Shown here piece after piece: positions 36,537-46,304 of a DNA stretch of 64,000 nt. The DNA is taken from NCBI GenBank assembly GCA_902475375.1, contig CABRZC010000001.1:18418-82417 (forward strand), written 5' to 3'. The DNA is from an uncultured Collinsella sp. GTDB lineage: Bacteria; Actinomycetota; Coriobacteriia; Coriobacteriales; Coriobacteriaceae. Made by a program: the position numbers and the translations under genes. Under the pieces are notes generated by a model. It was given only the letters and a program-made list of their open reading frames with translations, ran no database searches and was not told the origin of the DNA. Each line of letters begins with the position of its first letter. Position 1 is the stretch's first letter.

Positions 36537-39500
36537 TTAAGCGCGGCGCTTCATGGCCCACGCCAGCAGCAGAGCTGCCACACCGGCTGCGAGTACGGCA
36601 CCAGCCATGACATACGTGCTGTCGCCGGACTCAGGCAACGTCTCCTTGCCAGCCCTCTTCTTAGGCTTGGAAGTCGTAGTCGTGGTCGTAGTAGTCGTAG
36701 TGGTCTGGCCAGGAGCGGGCTTGCCAGCCTCGGCAACGGTGAAGGTCTTCTCGGCCGTGCCCGTGGTCGAAACCACGCTCAGCTTGTGCTCGCCCACGCC
36801 AAGCGTATTGAGGAAGCTCGCCTTGAGCGTCACGATCGTAGAGCCCTCGGTGAGCACGTAGTTCTCGGCAGCGACATCCTTATCGTCAACCAGCACCTTC
36901 TGGAAGAACACGAGCGGCGCGTTCGAGCGGAAGCTCAGATCCTTGGCGGCCTCGACCACCATCGTCTGGTCCTTACCGTCGGTGATTTCGGGCTTCAGAA
37001 TCGCGATCTCCTCGGTCTTGCCCTTCTCGCCGCAGACGGTGCACTCCTCATGCCTCTCTCCCTTGGCCTCAACGGTCGCCGGCTTGTCGACGACCCACTC
37101 AAAGGTGTGCTCGGCCTTGTCGATGATGTCGCCACAGCGGCAGACATGCCAGTGATTCGTGGCATCGTGCGCCCAGCCCGTGCCGTCGGACTCGTGCTTG
37201 AGCACGCCCTCGACCGTCACGTTCACGTCGCGCTCGACGCCCTTAAGCTCAAAGGTGCCGGCGTCGGAGAGCTCAACGGCCTTACCGTCAACCTTTACGG
37301 CGTAGTCCTTGCCCGCAAAGTACGCACTGTCGATGCTCATGGTAAGCGTTGCGGAACCGTGCCAGTCGAGCTCGGTTGCCGTCGCGGTGAGCGTGTAGCC
37401 CTGCTGGTTAGTCGGCAGCGCCACAACCAGCTTGCGGCCGGCAGCCACGGTAACCTCGGTAACAGAGGAGACATCGTAGTTGGCCTTAGCCCGGTAGCGT
37501 ACCTCGTACACGCCAGCAGCGAGATCCTTGAGCTCGGTTACGCCCTCGCCCACAGCCTGATACCTGTCGGCATCCTTAGCGCGCCACTCCATCGTCGCAT
37601 CGACGCCCACGATCTTGCCGTCGCGCTTGCCACTCACGGTCTCGGCCTCGGCCTGGACCTTCGGCGCGTCCTGAGCGGCGTTCTTGATGGAGAACTCGCA
37701 TGTCAGGCCCTCGGTCGGCAGCGCATAGTTGCCAGCGGCCTTGCCCGTCAGCGCACCAAGGGTCGCCGTGTAAGAAGTGCCGGCCTCGGTTTGGGAGCCC
37801 TCGACGGTCGCGCCAAGGTCATCCTCGCCGATGACGTTGCCGAGCGTCGCCTCGGGGCAGTGCTCCTTACCGTCGTAGACAAACTCGCTGGTACCCCACG
37901 TCACAGTAAGCAATCGCTGATTGATGGCGAACACGCCATCGACGAACGTGATGTTGTAGTTGGGGTTAGCGTCCTTGGCCTGCGTCAGGTGCAGCGCATA
38001 GCCGCCATCACGCACGTTGTCGTTATCTTCGCGCTCGATCTCGAGGCCCTGGAGGCTCTCGCCCTCGACAAGCTCGCCGGATGTGATCGCCCACGTAAAC
38101 ACGGGGTCGGCCTCGCCGTAAGTCTTGGAGGAGTCGTCGGCTGCGACCGTGATCGCGCGCGGCTTGACCTCGAGCGTAACCTCACCCTCGGCGGTCGCAC
38201 CGTCAATCGTCACCCGGTAGGCAACGGTCAGCGTGCCAGCGTCGCGGATCTTGGGGGCCTCGGGAGACCAGTTCTTGCCGTCGGTGCTGTACTGGGCCGT
38301 CGCGCCCTCGGGCAGGCTCGTCGCATCGACCGTGTGATACGCACCGTCGTACTCGTCGGAGTAGCCGGCGATAGCAGCGGCAGGAATCTCGTCTGCAGGC
38401 AACGCATGCCCACAGACCGTGCACTGCTGATGCTTGGAGCCAGCCTCGGTTGCCGTGGGCGCCTTGTCGATGACCCACTCAAAGGCATGCGCAGTCTCAT
38501 CGATCTTCTCGCCGCAGGTGCACTCGTGCCAGTGCGTATTGTCGTCAGAGAGCCACTTGTCGTTCACGGCCTCGTGCTTACGCACGCCCTCGACGGTGAT
38601 GGTGGTCTTCTCCTCGACATTGCTCAGGACGAGCTTTCCATCCTCGCCCTTCTCGAGAACAACGCCGTTCGCCTTGACGGCAAAGTCGTCGCCCGCGTAG
38701 TAGCCATCGGAGATCTTTACCGAGAACTCCACGCTTTCGTGCCACTGCAGCCTGTTCGGGCTATGCCACACTATCGAGTAGGCGTCATTCTTATCAGAAA
38801 GGGTGACCCATAAGTACTTACCGTTGTCGACATGCACTTCCACAGGCGTGGACGGCATGTAATTATCAGTCTCGGCATACCAGACCTGGTAGTAGCCGGC
38901 AGCAAGGTTCTCAATCTTACCGTCCTCGGAAACCAAGGTCTCGCCATCGACGTCCCCGGCTTCGGTGCGGAACAGGCGGTAGGCGACGCCGCCGTGCGCG
39001 CCCTCGATTTTGCCGTCGCACTTGCCGCGGATGGTCTCCTTGGCAGCGCTCAGCCCCTTAGGTTTCTCCTGCTCGGCCTTATAAATCGTGTAGGTATACT
39101 CAAGGTTTTCGGTAGGAAGGGCATAGTTCTTGATGACCTCGGGGTCACCGACGAGGCCCGTCACCTTTGCCGGATAGCTACCGGCATCGATACCCGTCGC
39201 GTTCTCGACCTCATAGGAAACCTTGCCCTCGTCACCCTCGGCAACATTGCTGACCGTGACCTTGGGGCCCTGAGGCTCGCCGTTATAGGTATACGTTCCG
39301 ACCGTCCAGCCAACACCAATCTGGCGCTTGGTGATCTCGAACGTGCCGGTCTGGAGCGTCGGAGCATAGTTCGCCCTCTGGATCTTGTCCCACTTGTCGC
39401 CGACCTCGCTCTCCTCGATCGTCAGCGTATAGGTGCCCACGTTCTCGCCGGCCTCACGGCGAATCTTGAACCAAGAGAGCGGGTGGCCCTTGATGATCGA

Positions 39501-42500
39501 GCCCTCGACGGCCTCGAGCTCAAAGTCCAGATCGTCATAACCGTACACCTTCGAAGCATCCTTGGGCTTCACCGTTACCGGACGGGGATCGACCTTAAGC
39601 TCGACCTCGCCCTCGCAGGTGTCGCCAGACGCGAGCGTCGCCTTAAACTCGACGGTCTTGGAGCCAGCATCGCAGATGAGCGGAGACTCGTCGCTCCACT
39701 TCTTCTCGCCTTTCTCGCGATACTGGATAGATGCGACGGTCTCGGCGTTAACCGTCACGCCGTGCTTTTCGCCATCGTAGATACCCGAGTAGCCGGTAAT
39801 ACCGAAGGCGGGGATCTCGACAGACTCGCGCTCGTAGCCGCACGTCTTGCAGTGCTCATGCTTGGAACCGGGCTTATCAGCCGTAGCGGCCTGGTCGACG
39901 ACCCACTCAAAGTCATGCTTTGCGCGGTCAACGTCCTCCTTGCCACAGGTGCAGGTGTTCCAGTGTTCGGCGTCGTCGTGCCTCCAACCACTACCGTCGG
40001 CCTTCTTGGGACCGTCCTTGACCTCAACCGTCAGGACCTCGGAGGCGTTATGGTTACGGTCGGCCTTAAGGCGAACGCTGTATTTGCCAGCGACGAGGCT
40101 CTTAACCGACGTCTCGCCTTCGGCAATCCACTGATAGTCGCTGGCGGCCTCGGCTTTCCATTCGTAGGTGTTATCAATCCCGTCGATGCTGCCATCCGCC
40201 AAGGCATGCCCGGTCGCGGCCGTCGTCTTGACGTCCTTGGGAGCGGCCTGATCGGCGGGGGTGATCTTGATCTTAAGCTCGCCCTCCACCGGCACGTAGT
40301 CGGGTGCGGTAATGCGGTACTTAATTGTCTCGGCACACACGTTGTCATAGACATCGCGCGTGACATTGGTATAGGAGGGGATTCGGTCTTCGTACAGCAA
40401 GCCACCATCGACACTATATTCGATCTGCATGCCCTTGGGGGCGTTGTCGACCGTCACCGACGGCGAGTGAGCCTTGCCATCATAGGTGCCGTCAAAGCCC
40501 TTGGCCTGAACATTCTCGAACTGCGTGCCGTAGATGCTCCAGTAGAAAAACTTGCCGTATGCAAAGTTTCCCAGACCCCAAGCCTGGCTCCTATACGCAC
40601 CGGGATCTTTCTCCGAAACCGATTCGTACCAAGCGAGGCGTTCGAAATCGACGCCCTCTTTAAGCTCGATCCATTCGTCGCCAAGCTTATACGTTACCTT
40701 AATGCGAGGCGTTATCTCCTCACCCGTCCACTTATAAGACGGAACGTCGTTGAGCACGTCACCGTTGCTGAACCTGACGTTATCCTTCAGCTTGTCGTAG
40801 CCAATGATTTCGACCTTGCAAAGATCCTTGCGGTTGGAGTCCTTCTCCGCAAGCGAGGCAGGGTTGATCTTGAACACGCGCTCGAGCGTAACATCGCTCT
40901 GCCCCTCGACGGCGACCGTCGCCACCACGCGATAGGTGCCCGCATCGCACGGCTGCGACCCTTCCATCTCGAAGCCCTGGGGATTATTGTCATCCACGCC
41001 CCTATAGAACCGCGCGCTCACAATCTTTACCTTGCCCTGGGCTACAGCGTTGTCCTTTTGAGACGGCTTAGTCGTAGCAAGCACAGCGTCGCGCTGTTTA
41101 CCGTTGTAGGTAAAGCTCAGGTCGCCGCTCTTGGACGACATCAGCGAGATCGTCTCGCCGTCCCTGGAGTAGGCACAGTGCGAGGCCTCATACTGTCCGT
41201 TGCACGTAGCCGCGATGCTGTACCCATCCTTGTTGGCGGAATAGGTCCACTCGTGCTCGTGCTTGCGATGGATAACCTTGACCTTGCCATCGGTAACGTC
41301 GTATGCAAGGTCGGCATTAGCAAACTTGAGCCTGCTCGCAAGATCCTCCTGAGAAAGATCGCTCGTGCCAAGGTTCACATACTCATAGTAGTAGTACTGC
41401 TTGTTGGACTCGGGATCGAACTTGGCGTCGTCGACAGACAGGACGGCTTCGCCCGTAAAAGACTTATCGACGTGAACCTTGCCGTAGCTACCGATTTCGG
41501 ACGCATCGACACCCTTCGCCTTGGCCGTGGTGACCTTCGTGTTGCCGGCGAGCGTCACAGAGCCACGGACGTAGATCGCACAGCGCTTCTCGTCCTGACC
41601 GCTTATGTCGCGACCGTTGAAATAATCAGAGGGGAACACGAACGAATCGTCGATAACCGTACCGTTTATGGTGCACGACGCATCCTTTGCCACCGCAATG
41701 GCGCTCGTCATGTGCATCTGATATTGAATATCCCACACCTTGAACATATAAGAGCAGGGTCCATTCCATGACGTATCGCTCGTCGAACGAATGCTGCAGT
41801 TATTCAGGGTAACTTTGGCATTTTTGACGCCAATATTGCCCGCATGCACATGGCCGCTCTCGAACTTCATCTCGTCGCATGCAATCATTCCCTGACTGTT
41901 GTTTTCGAACGTGCAGCCGCTCAACGTGACCTTGGGGGACTTCGCTCGCCCGACCACGCTCAAGGCGCCGACGCAGTCATCACTATTATTCTTAAACGTG
42001 CAGTTGACAAACGTTGCATCCACCGCGACCTGGCTGCCTCTGATAGTCACAGGTGCCGGCGAGGCTTCGTAGATTTCATTATCCTGGTCAACCTTGAATG
42101 CGTTGTTCTTGCAGCATTTCCAACCGCTGACATTCACGTTCGTGAAGCTGGCCGTCTCCCCCGCACCCATGGTTCCATAGAGCGTGATTGCCCGAACGGT
42201 ATCATCGTTATCGGTCCTTGAAACAAGCTTGAGGTTTTTCACGACAAGGTTGAGGCTCTTGCCTGTATTCGGCTTATCGACACCTCCACGCGCTTCGTAA
42301 TCGTTGCTATCGCTCAAAAACGTTTTTCCATCACAGCGGACCTCGGTCGAGGCGCCCGAATCACCGATGAACTCGACGTAACCGCCCTTAAGCACAAAGA
42401 GGGGATGCTGCGAATACGTGAGGTCACGCTTGACGGTCAGCGGGCCGCCCAGAGACGAGCTGTTGGTGAAATACAGGCAAGTCGGATTCTCCTTGGTACC

Positions 42501-42749
42501 GCCCTCGACCTCATAGTGGTCGATATCGACCGTACCGGCAAACCAGTAGTCTTTGCCGCCGGAAAGTTGGATTACATCACTTTCGCCATACGAAAGCTCG
42601 CTCTTCAGGTGTTTCGGTTTGATCGCGGCGGACGGATACGCCTCCGCTACCGTAGGCGTGGCGAGCGTCGTCGCCGCACCCCCAAGCGCCAGCGCTGCAG
42701 CCAGCACGCAAGCAGCAAGTCTGCGCACCCCCATCTTCTTCTCCCTCAT
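36537..42749 (-). CDS. Giant LPxTG-anchored surface protein with repeated Ig/MBG-like modules
   Basis: A 2070-aa secreted protein. A signal peptide (about 1-38, LAACVLAAALALGG core, cleavage near VAEAYP) is followed by a ~400-residue region rich in Asn/Thr/Val that looks like a right-handed beta-helix (many short strands such as VTLSGCTFENNSQG). Then come immunoglobulin/MBG-like domains in a super-repeat of about 460-480 residues, each with a four-Cys module (CxC ... CxxC, at about 929, 1408 and 1870). The C-terminus has a Thr run (11 Thr), LPESG at about 2040, a hydrophobic segment and KRRA, a sortase signal. A cell-wall adhesin or mucus-binding function is likely. ATG 42749 with AAGGGGAG upstream. 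It is divergent from a LytTR/GHKL two-component system. Confidence 0.88.
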   Translation of the reverse strand: MREKKMGVRRLAACVLAAALALGGAATTLATPTVAEAYPSAAIKPKHLKSELSYGESDVIQLSGGKDYWFAGTVDIDHYEVEGGTKENPTCLYFTNSSSLGGPLTVKRDLTYSQHPLFVLKGGYVEFIGDSGASTEVRCDGKTFLSDSNDYEARGGVDKPNTGKSLNLVVKNLKLVSRTDNDDTVRAITLYGTMGAGETASFTNVNVSGWKCCKNNAFKVDQDNEIYEASPAPVTIRGSQVAVDATFVNCTFKNNSDDCVGALSVVGRAKSPKVTLSGCTFENNSQGMIACDEMKFESGHVHAGNIGVKNAKVTLNNCSIRSTSDTSWNGPCSYMFKVWDIQYQMHMTSAIAVAKDASCTINGTVIDDSFVFPSDYFNGRDISGQDEKRCAIYVRGSVTLAGNTKVTTAKAKGVDASEIGSYGKVHVDKSFTGEAVLSVDDAKFDPESNKQYYYYEYVNLGTSDLSQEDLASRLKFANADLAYDVTDGKVKVIHRKHEHEWTYSANKDGYSIAATCNGQYEASHCAYSRDGETISLMSSKSGDLSFTYNGKQRDAVLATTKPSQKDNAVAQGKVKIVSARFYRGVDDNNPQGFEMEGSQPCDAGTYRVVATVAVEGQSDVTLERVFKINPASLAEKDSNRKDLCKVEIIGYDKLKDNVRFSNGDVLNDVPSYKWTGEEITPRIKVTYKLGDEWIELKEGVDFERLAWYESVSEKDPGAYRSQAWGLGNFAYGKFFYWSIYGTQFENVQAKGFDGTYDGKAHSPSVTVDNAPKGMQIEYSVDGGLLYEDRIPSYTNVTRDVYDNVCAETIKYRITAPDYVPVEGELKIKITPADQAAPKDVKTTAATGHALADGSIDGIDNTYEWKAEAASDYQWIAEGETSVKSLVAGKYSVRLKADRNHNASEVLTVEVKDGPKKADGSGWRHDDAEHWNTCTCGKEDVDRAKHDFEWVVDQAATADKPGSKHEHCKTCGYERESVEIPAFGITGYSGIYDGEKHGVTVNAETVASIQYREKGEKKWSDESPLICDAGSKTVEFKATLASGDTCEGEVELKVDPRPVTVKPKDASKVYGYDDLDFELEAVEGSIIKGHPLSWFKIRREAGENVGTYTLTIEESEVGDKWDKIQRANYAPTLQTGTFEITKRQIGVGWTVGTYTYNGEPQGPKVTVSNVAEGDEGKVSYEVENATGIDAGSYPAKVTGLVGDPEVIKNYALPTENLEYTYTIYKAEQEKPKGLSAAKETIRGKCDGKIEGAHGGVAYRLFRTEAGDVDGETLVSEDGKIENLAAGYYQVWYAETDNYMPSTPVEVHVDNGKYLWVTLSDKNDAYSIVWHSPNRLQWHESVEFSVKISDGYYAGDDFAVKANGVVLEKGEDGKLVLSNVEEKTTITVEGVRKHEAVNDKWLSDDNTHWHECTCGEKIDETAHAFEWVIDKAPTATEAGSKHQQCTVCGHALPADEIPAAAIAGYSDEYDGAYHTVDATSLPEGATAQYSTDGKNWSPEAPKIRDAGTLTVAYRVTIDGATAEGEVTLEVKPRAITVAADDSSKTYGEADPVFTWAITSGELVEGESLQGLEIEREDNDNVRDGGYALHLTQAKDANPNYNITFVDGVFAINQRLLTVTWGTSEFVYDGKEHCPEATLGNVIGEDDLGATVEGSQTEAGTSYTATLGALTGKAAGNYALPTEGLTCEFSIKNAAQDAPKVQAEAETVSGKRDGKIVGVDATMEWRAKDADRYQAVGEGVTELKDLAAGVYEVRYRAKANYDVSSVTEVTVAAGRKLVVALPTNQQGYTLTATATELDWHGSATLTMSIDSAYFAGKDYAVKVDGKAVELSDAGTFELKGVERDVNVTVEGVLKHESDGTGWAHDATNHWHVCRCGDIIDKAEHTFEWVVDKPATVEAKGERHEECTVCGEKGKTEEIAILKPEITDGKDQTMVVEAAKDLSFRSNAPLVFFQKVLVDDKDVAAENYVLTEGSTIVTLKASFLNTLGVGEHKLSVVSTTGTAEKTFTVAEAGKPAPGQTTTTTTTTTTTSKPKKRAGKETLPESGDSTYVMAGAVLAAGVAALLLAWAMKRRA

Positions 42750-42991
42750 CACAGCTCCCCTTACCCCTATGCTTTCGCGGTGTTCGTTATCGCTTGGCGC
42801 TGGCGGTCGGCTTGATTCCCCGTCCGACCGCCAGCATCGATTGACATGTGTATCCATGGAGTATTGTGCGGCCGCCAAAACCGACGCCCCGCCGCTCGGC
42901 GCGAGTTGCGCACCGTGGGGCGCAAACGGGATGTTCCTCCGCGAGCGACAAGCGTGCGATATGGCAAAATCGAGATACAAGGGGGGGCCGA
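42750..42991. other. Divergent intergenic region, surface protein / response regulator
   Basis: This 242-bp region should hold both promoters. I cannot point to a convincing pair of LytTR-type direct repeats or clear -10/-35 boxes by eye. The only notable motif is the purine-rich ribosome site AAGGGGGGG before the regulator gene. Confidence 0.3.
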
Positions 42992-43714
42992 ATGCTCAAG
43001 ATTATCGCCTGCGACGACGACGTCGCTTTTCTAGATAGACTGCACCGGATGATCGACCGCTGGTCGACCGAGACGGGCACGGCAGTCGACGTTGCGCTCG
43101 TCACGCGCGGCGAGGACCTGCTGGCCCGCCATGCCGCATCGCGCGCCGACATCATTCTGCTCGACATGATCATGCCGCTCGTCAACGGCATGGACACCGC
43201 GAGGGAGCTGCGCCAATCCGATACCGCCGTGCGCCTGGTGTTCCTCACCTCGTCGCCCGAGTTCGCGCTGGAGTCCTATGAGGTCCGCGCCTTCGACTAC
43301 CTGCTCAAGCCCATAGCGTACGAACGCCTGGCGCAACTGCTCGGCGAGCTTTCGAGCATGCGGCCCGCCGCGACCGATGAGCTCGTGACCAAAACGTCCT
43401 TTGGCTACCATGCCCTGCGCCTGTCCGATATCGAATACGCCGAGGCCCGCAACAAGCATGTGGTATTCCACCTGCGCGACGGGCGCGATATCGAAGCGCT
43501 CGAGCCGTTCCGCAGCATCGAGGACCAGCTGGCCAAAAACGCAAGCTTCTTTAAATGTCACCGTAGCTACCAGGTCAACCTGCGCAATATCGACCACTTC
43601 AACCGCACGGATATCGTCATGCGCTCGGGCGCTTGCATCCCGCTGGCGCGCAGCTGCAAGCAGGGTTTCCAGGATGCTTACTTTGCGGCACGGTTCGAGG
43701 GCGGGAGGCGCTAA
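42992..43714 (+). CDS. LytTR-family response regulator
   Basis: A 240-aa regulator of the AgrA/LytR type. The receiver domain (about 1-120) has the acidic pocket CDDD at 8-11, the phosphorylated Asp58 (ILLDMIMP), Thr in FLTSS and Lys in YLLKPI. The C-terminal LytTR domain (about 135-235) shows FFKCHRSYQVNLRNI and the basic DNA-contact strand. Start ATG 42992 with GGGGGGG 4 bp ahead; the long upstream open frame is not supported. Its stop overlaps the kinase start (TAATG). The divergent surface-protein gene is a candidate target. Confidence 0.93.
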   Translation: MLKIIACDDDVAFLDRLHRMIDRWSTETGTAVDVALVTRGEDLLARHAASRADIILLDMIMPLVNGMDTARELRQSDTAVRLVFLTSSPEFALESYEVRAFDYLLKPIAYERLAQLLGELSSMRPAATDELVTKTSFGYHALRLSDIEYAEARNKHVVFHLRDGRDIEALEPFRSIEDQLAKNASFFKCHRSYQVNLRNIDHFNRTDIVMRSGACIPLARSCKQGFQDAYFAARFEGGRR

Positions 43715-44991
43715 TGCTCCCCACGGTCGAGATGATGCTTTGGGCAATTCACCACGCAACGACCCTGCTTTTTGGCGTTTTTGCCTCGGCGGCGCTCTGC
43801 GGTATCGAGATCAACCGGCGTCATGCGCTTGAGCTGGTGATGGTCGGCGCCGTAACCGGATGCGCATTCGGCCTCGCCAATGCCGTCGGCGGCGAGCTTT
43901 TCGCCCGTCAGGTATATCCACTCGTCGTGCATCTGCCGCTCGTCATCTATCTGTGCGCGCGCTATCGCCTGAGCCCGCTGCTCGTTATGCTGGGCGTCAC
44001 CAGTGCTTATCTGAGCTGCCAGTTCAGCAACTGGATGGGCATCGCCGCGCTCGCCGCCACCGACTCGCAAATCGCGTACTACGTGGCACGCATTATCACC
44101 ACGGCTGTCGTCTTTGCAATCCTGCTGCATTGGGCCAGCGACATCGGCCCGCGCCTGGCGGTTAAAAGCCCCACCGAGCTCGAGATTCTACTCATCCTGC
44201 CGCTCGTCTATTACATCTTTGACTACGCCACTAACGTCTACACCACGCTCTTCCACTCGGGCTCCGTGGTGACGGTTGAGTTTTTGGCGTTTGCGCTTTG
44301 CGCGTTCTACCTTATGTTTCTTGCTGTGTATCTGCGCGAATACGAGGCAAAGGAAACCGCCGAGCGCGAGCGCTGGATGCTTGCGACCCGCGACAGCGCG
44401 GCCATCAAGGAACTCGAGGCCTGGCGCCAATCTGGACGTGAGCTTTCGGTCCTCCGCCATGACATGCGGCACTTCCTGCGCGGCCTTGAGGCTTTGATCG
44501 AGGAGGGCCGCATCGACGAGGCACTCGAGCGCATCGACGAGCTCTGCGAGACGAACGACCGCACCGCCGTGCGCCGCTACTGCGCCAACGACACGGTCAA
44601 TATCGTGCTTTCGTCATTTAGCTCCGATATCAACCGAAACGGCATCACCGCCGATTTGCGCGCTGCCGTGCCCGAGAGCGTCCATGTAGCCGACGTCGAT
44701 CTGTTTAGCGTGCTCTCAAACGCCCTGGACAACGCCATCGTCACCGCAAGCGCCGCCCCCCAGGGCAAGCGATTTGTCGATCTGGACCTGCGTTGCGAGG
44801 ACGGGCAACTGCTCCTTTTGGTCTCCAACACGTTTGGGCGCCCGCCGCGCATGGTCGACGGCATGCCCGTAGCCGGGCACACCGGACACGGCTTTGGAAC
44901 CAAGAGCATTAAGCTTGCCGTCGAACGCATGAACGGCAACTGCCAGTTTCGCATCAACGGCGACCGGTTTGAGCTTCGCGCCGTGATGTAA
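43714..44991 (+). CDS. Sensor histidine kinase, GHKL/AgrC type
   Basis: A 425-aa membrane kinase. About six N-terminal membrane segments (residues 5-215) form the sensor, as in AgrC/ComD-like peptide sensors. A coiled region leads to the phospho-acceptor His in LRHDMRHFLRGLEALIEEG. The GHKL ATPase domain follows with the N box LSNALDNAI and the G box GHGFGTKSIKLAVER. It is translationally coupled to the LytTR regulator. No peptide-pheromone gene is visible nearby, so the signal is unknown. Confidence 0.92.
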   Translation: MLPTVEMMLWAIHHATTLLFGVFASAALCGIEINRRHALELVMVGAVTGCAFGLANAVGGELFARQVYPLVVHLPLVIYLCARYRLSPLLVMLGVTSAYLSCQFSNWMGIAALAATDSQIAYYVARIITTAVVFAILLHWASDIGPRLAVKSPTELEILLILPLVYYIFDYATNVYTTLFHSGSVVTVEFLAFALCAFYLMFLAVYLREYEAKETAERERWMLATRDSAAIKELEAWRQSGRELSVLRHDMRHFLRGLEALIEEGRIDEALERIDELCETNDRTAVRRYCANDTVNIVLSSFSSDINRNGITADLRAAVPESVHVADVDLFSVLSNALDNAIVTASAAPQGKRFVDLDLRCEDGQLLLLVSNTFGRPPRMVDGMPVAGHTGHGFGTKSIKLAVERMNGNCQFRINGDRFELRAVM

Positions 44992-45051
44992 GGGCGCGAC
45001 AAGTCGGCGCCGCGCTCGACCCGTCAGGACCGCCTTGCCGGCTCCGGTCCG

Positions 45052-45627
45052 CTACAGCGGCGCGGCTGCCGGGGTCAGCTGCTTGATGTATGCCCACATG
45101 CGCTGCTTGGCGGCTTTGTCAGTGAGCGCCGCCTCAAAACCGTCGAGCGCGAGCACGCGACGACCCTGCACATGGGCGACCAAGCCGGGCTTGAGCATGG
45201 CGGTATCGAAGTCGTCGATTGCCACGAGCATGTCGGCATAGGTCTCGCGCATGGTATCGGCCGCGCGATCGTCCAACAGCAGGACCGCCTCGGGGTCCAA
45301 GGCCTCGAGCGCCTCGCGGAACAGCTCGCACGGCAGGCCCTCGCCTGTCGCAACCGCCCCATCGCCCGCGCCGGCAACACTTGCCAGCACGCAAAAATCC
45401 TCTGGCGCGTAGCCGATGGCGCCGAGCGCTTTGCGCAGCGCAGCACCGTCCGGACCGGCAGCCAGCTCGCCGCCCGCACGTTCGGCATCGTCTAAATCAC
45501 CTTTTACCAGCACAATCGGCGAGCACGCATTTCCTGCGATACGCACGCCGCGGCCCGCGAGCGATGCGAGCTCCTGCTCGGTCGCCTGGGCGATGGCTTC
45601 TTTTTTCTGGCTTTGTGACGTGGGCAT
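45052..45627 (-). CDS. Unknown protein with weak uracil-DNA-glycosylase-like pattern
   Basis: A 191-aa soluble protein. The order of elements recalls the UDG superfamily fold: a hydrophobic strand with PIVLVKGDLDDAE, a Gly-containing loop before ALRKALGAIGY, a FCVLASV strand, and LFREALEALDPEAVLLLDDRAA. It ends KQRMWAYIKQL, comparable to the Kxxx W end of family 4 enzymes. The catalytic motif (GExPG type) and Fe-S cysteines are missing, so it would be inactive if related. This is a by-eye impression only. ATG 45627 with TTGGAGAG upstream. It is convergent with the histidine kinase gene and divergent from trxA. Confidence 0.6.
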   Translation of the reverse strand: MPTSQSQKKEAIAQATEQELASLAGRGVRIAGNACSPIVLVKGDLDDAERAGGELAAGPDGAALRKALGAIGYAPEDFCVLASVAGAGDGAVATGEGLPCELFREALEALDPEAVLLLDDRAADTMRETYADMLVAIDDFDTAMLKPGLVAHVQGRRVLALDGFEAALTDKAAKQRMWAYIKQLTPAAAPL

Positions 45628-45763
45628 GCGCTCTCCAATCGTTTGCGTGCCCACCATTATATAAAAGAGCCGCCTGCGAGTGGTTGCATTACGGGCCGTT
45701 GGGTATAAGCACGGTCGTACTGAGTTTTACGCGGCCGAGCCGCGTCGCACTATGGAGGTCACC

Positions 45764-46084
45764 ATGGCTGACATTAAGCAGATTACCCCCGAGAACTTCG
45801 ATTCCGTCGTTAACGGCAGCCTTCCCGTGCTGGTTGATTTTTGGGCACCGTGGTGCGGTCCCTGCCGCTCGCTCTCGCCCATTGTTGACGAAGTGGCCGA
45901 CGAGCTGGCCGGCAAACTCGCCGTCGCCAAATGCAACGTCGACGACAATCAGGACCTGGCCATGAAGTTTGGCGTTATGAGCATCCCCACGCTGGTTGTC
46001 TTTAAGAACGGCGAGGAAATCGACCGCTCCGTTGGCGCGCTGCCCAAGGCCAGGCTGCAGGCGCTGCTTGAGAAGCACCTGTAA
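45764..46084 (+). CDS. trxA: Thioredoxin
   Basis: A 106-aa thioredoxin with the active site WCGPC (Cys31, Cys34), the preceding FWAPW, and the cis-Pro loop MSIPTLVVFKNG. It reduces protein disulfides in the cytoplasm. ATG 45764 has GGAGG 6 bp upstream; an upstream in-frame ATG lies inside that site. Monocistronic, with a terminator at about 46195. Confidence 0.96.
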   Translation: MADIKQITPENFDSVVNGSLPVLVDFWAPWCGPCRSLSPIVDEVADELAGKLAVAKCNVDDNQDLAMKFGVMSIPTLVVFKNGEEIDRSVGALPKARLQALLEKHL

Positions 46085-46194
46085 TACGCCGGTCATGTGC
46101 TGCCGTCCATGAGCGGTTTTGCGCCGCTCACCGGAGAGCCGGGTGCTGCGCCCGCGACCACGGATAGTATGGTAGTCACAAACAGCCCCCAGTG

Positions 46195-46232
46195 AACGGG
46201 TGCGGGTCGCACAGACTCGTACCCGTTTTCTT
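46195..46232 (+). terminator. Terminator downstream of trxA
   Basis: AACGGGT/ACCCGTT hairpin with an inner GC-rich loop, followed by TTTCTT on the plus strand. A smaller hairpin (TGAGCGG/CCGCTCA, 46110-46130) precedes it. Confidence 0.55.
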
Positions 46233-46304
46233 ATGCAGCTGCGCACAGAGCGGGCGTAGTAAAATCTGAACCACTGAACTACCCCATACAAAAGGAGATT
46301 TTCC

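Noticed and set aside
38832..41771. 979-codon open frame opposite the giant surface protein
   Set aside because: Antisense shadow of a repeat-rich gene; composition (Leu/Arg/Asp-rich, no domains) is typical of a complementary frame.
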